The notes beneath the pieces are model-generated. The model worked only from the letters and a program-made list of their open reading frames with translations. It searched no databases and was not told the origin of the DNA. This document shows, one piece after another, positions 6,866 to 9,602 of a DNA stretch of 9,602 bases. The position numbers were made by a program, and so were the translations under genes. Every line of letters begins with the position of its first letter. The first letter of the stretch is position 1. Origin of the DNA: Actinomycetes bacterium (lineage in GTDB: Bacteria; Actinomycetota; Coriobacteriia; Anaerosomatales; Anaerosomataceae); the NCBI GenBank assembly GCA_021850085.1, contig JAJZRZ010000052.1, positions 1 to 9,602 of the forward strand, in the 5' to 3' direction.

Positions 6866-6895
6866 TTGCACCGCCAAGAGAGCCCATGGTAGTCT
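6866..6895 (+). promoter_or_regulatory. Candidate promoter of tRNA-Gly
   Basis: TTGCAC (6866-6871) and TAGTCT (6890-6895) with an 18-base spacer form a weak sigma-70-like pair, placing the start a few bases before the tRNA at 6907. The -10 overlaps a small palindrome, GGTAG-T-CTACC (6888-6898). Support is positional; each box matches only three of six consensus bases. Confidence 0.35.
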
Positions 6896-6906
6896 ACCCC
6901 TTGCGC

Positions 6907-6982
6907 GCGGACGTGGCTCAGCTGGTAGAGCACAACCTTGCCAAGGTTGGGGTCGCGGGTTCGAATCCCGTCGTCCGCTCCA
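6907..6982 (+). tRNA. tRNA-Gly (anticodon GCC)
   Basis: Full cloverleaf: acceptor GCGGACG/CGTCCGC, D arm GCTC...GAGC, anticodon stem CAACC/GGTTG around TTGCCAA (anticodon GCC), and T stem GCGGG/CCCGT with loop TTCGAAT, the outermost G-T pair being a wobble. The CCA end is encoded (6980-6982). Confidence 0.97.
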
Positions 6983-7020
6983 CTGACGCTTCGAGGGTCG
7001 GCTGCACGGGCCAGGTAGAC

Positions 7021-7043
7021 GGCCGGGATGGCCGGCCTTCTTT
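7021..7043 (+). terminator. Possible terminator between tRNA-Gly and tRNA-Cys
   Basis: GGCCGG (7021-7026) and CCGGCC (7032-7037) form a six-pair GC stem with a five-base loop, followed by TTCTTT. It lies 38 bases after tRNA-Gly and could end that transcript or attenuate read-through into tRNA-Cys. The T tract is short. Confidence 0.4.
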
Positions 7044-7048
7044 GATAG

Positions 7049-7066
7049 GTGAGCGGTACTGCTCAC
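7049..7066. repeat. Small hairpin just upstream of tRNA-Cys
   Basis: GTGAGC and GCTCAC form a six-pair stem around GGTACT, ending six bases before the tRNA-Cys acceptor stem. It may be a feature of the precursor 5' leader. Such short stems arise by chance, so the role is uncertain. Confidence 0.25.
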
Positions 7067-7072
7067 ACACAA

Positions 7073-7146
7073 GGCGACGTAGCCAAGTGGCAAGGCAGAG
7101 GCCTGCAAAGCCTTTATCCCCGGTTCGAATCCGGGCGTCGCCTCCA
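7073..7146 (+). tRNA. tRNA-Cys (anticodon GCA)
   Basis: Full cloverleaf: acceptor GGCGACG/CGTCGCC, three-pair D stem GCC/GGC, anticodon stem GAGGC/GCCTT (one G-T pair) around CTGCAAA (anticodon GCA), and T stem CCCGG/CCGGG with TTCGAAT. The CCA end is encoded (7144-7146). Confidence 0.97.
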
Positions 7147-7155
7147 GTTGATTCC

Positions 7156-7183
7156 CGGGCCCGATCGACCAACGACGGGCCCG
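7156..7183. terminator. GC-rich hairpin after tRNA-Cys
   Basis: CGGGCCCG occurs twice (7156-7163 and 7176-7183) and, being self-complementary, can form an eight-pair stem with a 12-base loop. It starts ten bases after tRNA-Cys and could end that transcript, but there is no T tract, so it would not be a classical intrinsic terminator. Confidence 0.35.
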
Positions 7184-7277
7184 ATGCATCGCCTCCGGAC
7201 TTGACGGCGCGCGACAGGATTCGGTACGCACGTACGTGAGTATCTTCCGCAAGCCGGCACACGGGATGTGGAGCGCG
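7184..7277 (+). promoter_or_regulatory. Upstream region of the Mrp operon
   Basis: TTGACG at 7201-7206 matches a -35 box at five of six positions, but the best -10 at suitable spacing (TACGCA, 7225-7230) is poor. If it is used, transcription begins near 7237, which would exclude the in-frame GTG at 7236 as a start and favour the ATG at 7278. Confidence 0.3.
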
Positions 7278-7805
7278 ATGGCCGACGACGAACCTCGCAT
7301 CTCATACGTTGAACGGCTCGGGCGCACTTCCATGCGATCGGTCGTCCTCGTAGCCCTGTGGATCGTGCTCGCCGAGGGCGACCTCGAATCGCTCAAGGTG
7401 GGCGCGCTGCTTGCGGTCGCCGCCGCCACAGCCTCGGTGGCGCTGCTCCCCGGACCCCTGCCACGCCTGAGCGCGTGGGGACTAGCGCGCTTCGTCGCCT
7501 TCTTTGCGATCCAGTCATTCGCCGGGGGCACAGACGTCGCGCTGCGTGCCCTGCATCCGCGTCGGCCGCTGGATCCCTCATGCCTGTGGTACGACTTTCG
7601 GTTATCAGGCCACACTCCGCGGGTGGTCTTCGCGAACACACTGAGTCTCCTGCCCGGGACTTTGAGCGCCCGTTTCGACGGTGACCGCCTCGAGGTACAC
7701 GTGCTGGACCGCGGGGCGAGCACGACAAGGTCGATCGCGCAGGTCGAAGATCGCGTCGCTGCATTGTTCGGCATAGTACTTCCGATGAGCGGTGAGGTGG
7801 AATGA
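7278..7805 (+). CDS. mnhE: Mrp-type Na+/H+ antiporter subunit E
   Basis: A 175-residue membrane subunit of the multisubunit cation/proton antiporter (MnhE/MrpE, also MbhA in respiratory complexes). Two or three hydrophobic segments lie at about 20-56 and 67-82. They are followed by the family-typical GGTDVALRAL (83-92) and a soluble tail with NTLSLLPGTLSARF (120-133) and LEVHVLD (138-144). I chose the ATG at 7278 because GGAG precedes it. An in-frame GTG at 7236 has no good ribosome site, and ATG 7332, closest to the usual family N-terminus, has none. Its stop overlaps the next start as ATGA. It probably helps assembly or stability of the complex; its exact role is unsettled in the family. 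Confidence 0.9.
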   Translation: MADDEPRISYVERLGRTSMRSVVLVALWIVLAEGDLESLKVGALLAVAAATASVALLPGPLPRLSAWGLARFVAFFAIQSFAGGTDVALRALHPRRPLDPSCLWYDFRLSGHTPRVVFANTLSLLPGTLSARFDGDRLEVHVLDRGASTTRSIAQVEDRVAALFGIVLPMSGEVE

Positions 7806-8062
7806 CTGTCGTGCTCGAGATGATGACACTCGTCCTCATGGGTACGATCGCCTTGGCCGTCTACCGCATAGAGCGCGGTCCGACCGGCGCCGATCGCATG
7901 CTGTCATCGATGCTCTTCGGCACGTCGGGAACCGCGCTCACTCTGCTTCTCGGCGAGGTCTCGGGGCTGCACCGACTTCACGACATGGCGCTGGTGTTCG
8001 CGCTGCTTGCCGCCGTGACCGCCGTGGCCTTCGTGAAGCGCGCGTGGAGGGCGGGAGACTGA
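7802..8062 (+). CDS. mnhF: Mrp-type Na+/H+ antiporter subunit F
   Basis: A small subunit of 86 residues with three predicted membrane helices, the usual size. RGPTGADRML at 25-34 and DMALVFALLAAVTAVAFVK at 61-79 are the MnhF/MrpF signatures. The ATG overlaps the mnhE stop by four bases, and the stop TGA shares its last base with the next ATG, so translation is coupled. Confidence 0.92.
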   Translation: MTVVLEMMTLVLMGTIALAVYRIERGPTGADRMLSSMLFGTSGTALTLLLGEVSGLHRLHDMALVFALLAAVTAVAFVKRAWRAGD

Positions 8063-8373
8063 TGATTCCGGTCGTTGACATCGCGAGCACCGCGCTGTTC
8101 GTTGCGAGCGGTTTCTACTTCCTCGCTGGCTCCGTGGGCCTGGTCCGCTTCCCCGATGTCTACACTCGGCTGCATGCGCTCACCAAGGCCGACAATCTCG
8201 GTCTCGGTCTCCTGGTCACGGGCCTTGCGCTGCGCTCCGGCTCCTGGTACACCGTCGCCAAACTTTATGCCATCTGGTTGTTGGTGCTCTTCGCCAGCGC
8301 CACCTCATGTTATCTCGTCGCTCACGCCGCTCGCACAGGCGGGATCCCTGTCTGGAGGAACGAGCGCCCATGA
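8062..8373 (+). CDS. mnhG: Mrp-type Na+/H+ antiporter subunit G
   Basis: A subunit of 103 residues with three membrane helices. The MnhG/PhaG signature GLVRFPDVYTRLHALTKAD runs from 26 to 44, followed by NLGLGLLVTGLAL, and the last helix carries ATSCYLVAHAA (80-90). The ATG overlaps the mnhF stop by one base (TGATG) and has GGGAG upstream. It is encoded in a frame that stays open well upstream, but the family N-terminus matches this ATG. Confidence 0.93.
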   Translation: MIPVVDIASTALFVASGFYFLAGSVGLVRFPDVYTRLHALTKADNLGLGLLVTGLALRSGSWYTVAKLYAIWLLVLFASATSCYLVAHAARTGGIPVWRNERP

Positions 8374-8654
8374 TGCTCGCCTTCGATGTCCTCCTTGCGG
8401 CGCTGCTGGTCTGGATCGCTCTCGGCTCGCTGTCGGAGCTGAAGCTATTCAAGTCGGTCGTCATGTTCGTCGTGTTCGGCCTGTTCATGGCGCTCGCCTG
8501 GGTCAGGCTCGGTGCGCCGGATGTCGCACTTGCCGAAGCCGCGATCGGAGCGGGCGTGACTGGCGCGCTCATGTTGGATGCCGTCGGCCATATGCGGGAG
8601 CGTCAGCAACCCTATCCGGCCGCTACCGCGAGACAGGATGCGTCCGATGCGTGA
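8370..8654 (+). CDS. MbhD-like (DUF4040) subunit of Mrp antiporter
   Basis: A subunit of 94 residues with three hydrophobic segments. AWVRLGAPDVALAEAAIGAG at 43-62 is the hallmark of the MbhD/DUF4040 family. In textbook Mrp antiporters this domain is the C-terminal part of MrpA; here it is a separate gene, as in Mbh-type hydrogenases and archaeal Mrp operons. The start is ATGATG, overlapping the mnhG stop by four bases, with GGAGG 11 bases upstream; the second ATG at 8373 is equally possible. The tail after 75 is hydrophilic. Confidence 0.88.
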   Translation: MMLAFDVLLAALLVWIALGSLSELKLFKSVVMFVVFGLFMALAWVRLGAPDVALAEAAIGAGVTGALMLDAVGHMRERQQPYPAATARQDASDA

Positions 8655-9336
8655 CCGGCTACCCGGATTTCAGTCGATCCCCCTTGTTGCAGGGATAGGG
8701 CTGTTCGCTCTCGTCACCCGGGCGATACTCAGTCTGCCCAGCGAGTCGGTCGGACTCTCCGTGCGCGTGACGGAGGCCGCCGCGGATAGCGGAATCCAGA
8801 ATCTCGTGACGGCTGTCCTCCTGGATTTCCGTGCCTACGACACCCTTCTTGAGATCGCGGTCTTGATGCTCGTCACCGTGGCCGTGTTCTCGCTTCGCGA
8901 GATGGCCATGTCGCCGACGCCGCTGTCACAGCACCCCGGACCCGTTCTCGGCGCACTCACGCGCACAGTGATACCCGTGATGCTGCTTGTGGCCGGACAC
9001 CTCGTGTGGATCGGCTCGTCGAGACCTGGCGGGGCGTTCCAGGCCGGCGCTGTCATCGGCGCAGCCGGCATCCTCCTCGCACTCTCCGGATACTCACGCC
9101 CGAAATGGGTCGAGCCCAGAGCCATCTCATGGGTCCTGAGCATAGGCCTGCTGGTGTTCGTCGGGGTGGCTTTGTACCCCGTCTTTGTTGGGGAAGAACT
9201 GCTTCAGTACCCCGACGAGAGCCGCAAGGCCTTGATCCTCGCGATAGAGGCACTGCTCACCCTGTCCATCGGCGCAAGCCTCGTGAGTCTGTTCATCGCG
9301 TCAGCGTCACCTCGCGTGCGAGGCCATCGCGAATGA
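8647..9336 (+). CDS. mnhB: Fused MbhE-like / Mrp antiporter subunit B protein
   Basis: A 229-residue membrane protein that appears to join two subunits. Residues 1-86 are MbhE-like: an N-terminal helix, then QNLVTAVLLDFRAYDTLLE at 51-69 and a second helix. In standard Mrp this is the far C-terminus of MrpA. Residues 100-220 are MnhB/MrpB: LTRTVIPVMLLVAGHLVWIG, then GSSRPGGAFQAG (123-134), then two or three further helices. The family loop usually reads PGGGFQGG, so PGGAFQAG is a small deviation. The ATG at 8647 has AGGA eight bases upstream and overlaps the previous gene by eight bases; ATG 8638 is possible. The end overlaps the next gene by four. Confidence 0.88.
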   Translation: MRDRLPGFQSIPLVAGIGLFALVTRAILSLPSESVGLSVRVTEAAADSGIQNLVTAVLLDFRAYDTLLEIAVLMLVTVAVFSLREMAMSPTPLSQHPGPVLGALTRTVIPVMLLVAGHLVWIGSSRPGGAFQAGAVIGAAGILLALSGYSRPKWVEPRAISWVLSIGLLVFVGVALYPVFVGEELLQYPDESRKALILAIEALLTLSIGASLVSLFIASASPRVRGHRE

Positions 9337-9602
9337 GCACCCATCTGGTGTATGCGCTCGTCGGCGGTCTTCTGTTCAGCATCGGCACGTACGGCTTGAT
9401 CGTGCGCCCGCACATGATCCATAAGATCATCTCGGCCAACTTCATGGGCAGCGGCGTGTTCCTCGTGCTGATCGGCCTCGGCAACCGAACACCCTCAGGA
9501 GTGCCGGACCCGGTTCCGCAAGCGATGGTCCTCACCGGCATCGTGGTGACGGTGGCGCTCACCGCGCTGGGCCTCGCCATCGCCAAGCGGTACTTCTCGC
9601 TC
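9333..9602 (+). CDS. mnhC: Mrp-type antiporter subunit C (NuoK-like), cut by window edge
   Basis: Ninety codons are visible and the gene runs off the right edge. The frame gives two complete membrane helices and the start of the third, with the MnhC signature PDPVPQAMVLTGIVV at 58-72. MnhC is homologous to NuoK of complex I and forms part of the membrane channel together with the D and A subunits. The ATG overlaps the mnhB stop by four bases (ATGA). Members are usually about 110-120 residues, so only a short piece is missing; mnhD-like genes would be expected next. Confidence 0.92.
   Translation, partial: MSTHLVYALVGGLLFSIGTYGLIVRPHMIHKIISANFMGSGVFLVLIGLGNRTPSGVPDPVPQAMVLTGIVVTVALTALGLAIAKRYFSL

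Noticed and set aside
7186..7196. Partial copy of the tRNA-Cys 3' end (CATCGCCTCCG versus CGTCGCCTCCA), considered as an integration site duplication
   Set aside because: Only about 11 bases with two mismatches, 50 bases away, and no integrase or phage gene nearby.
6473..7774. Long minus-strand open frame of 433 codons
   Set aside because: It runs through three tRNA genes, the terminator and mnhE in antisense; the product has no coherent domain and reflects open antisense frames in GC-rich DNA.
1..9602. CRISPR array, insertion sequence, toxin-antitoxin or defence system
   Set aside because: No regularly spaced repeats, no transposase or nuclease motifs, and no small paired genes were seen; the coding space is accounted for by the listed genes.

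Overview
This window is high-GC bacterial DNA with tightly packed operons, frequent GTG/TTG starts and 4-8 nt gene overlaps. The binding protein of its ABC transporter is a lipoprotein, which is usual in monoderms. Next to it lie tRNA-Gly(GCC), tRNA-Cys(GCA) and tRNA-Val(GAC), a trio often clustered in actinobacteria. I infer an actinobacterial lineage, possibly a deep-branching anaerobic or Coriobacteriia-like one, but the sequence does not prove it. All three tRNA genes encode their 3' CCA.

Bases 1-4737 (minus strand) hold a sulfate uptake and assimilation operon, read right to left: sulfate-binding lipoprotein, cysT, cysW, cysA, cysH and the first 46 codons of cysD. Together they import sulfate, activate it to APS (CysD with CysN, expected beyond the left edge) and reduce APS to sulfite. 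The CysH carries the CC...CxxC iron-sulfur signature of APS reductases, so APS kinase should not be needed. A candidate promoter lies at 4807-4834. Two CACGTG-centred palindromes flank it and are candidate regulator sites.

Bases 5068-6444 (plus strand) encode a polytopic membrane protein of unknown function that starts at TTG. It looks like a conserved but uncharacterised family with RYWHGY and HSLIHFWFTYR motifs, and its base composition is lower in GC than its neighbours. A strong bidirectional terminator at 6585-6631 ends it and also ends the convergent tRNA-Val gene.

Bases 6640-7146 are the tRNA island: Val on the minus strand, then Gly and Cys on the plus strand, with a divergent promoter region between Val and Gly.

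Bases 7278-9602 (plus strand) are the start of an Mrp/Mnh-type Na+/H+ antiporter operon in the order E-F-G-MbhD-(MbhE+B fusion)-C. The C subunit is cut by the right edge. All junctions overlap by 1-8 nt. Split MbhD and the E-F-G-first order resemble the Mrp module of Mbh-type respiratory complexes rather than the textbook mrpABCDEFG operon. The ion-pumping D/A subunits and any redox module would lie to the right.

I saw no CRISPR array, insertion sequence, phage gene or defence system. The most interesting items are the unknown membrane protein, the arrangement of the Mrp operon and the palindromes at the sulfate operon promoter.
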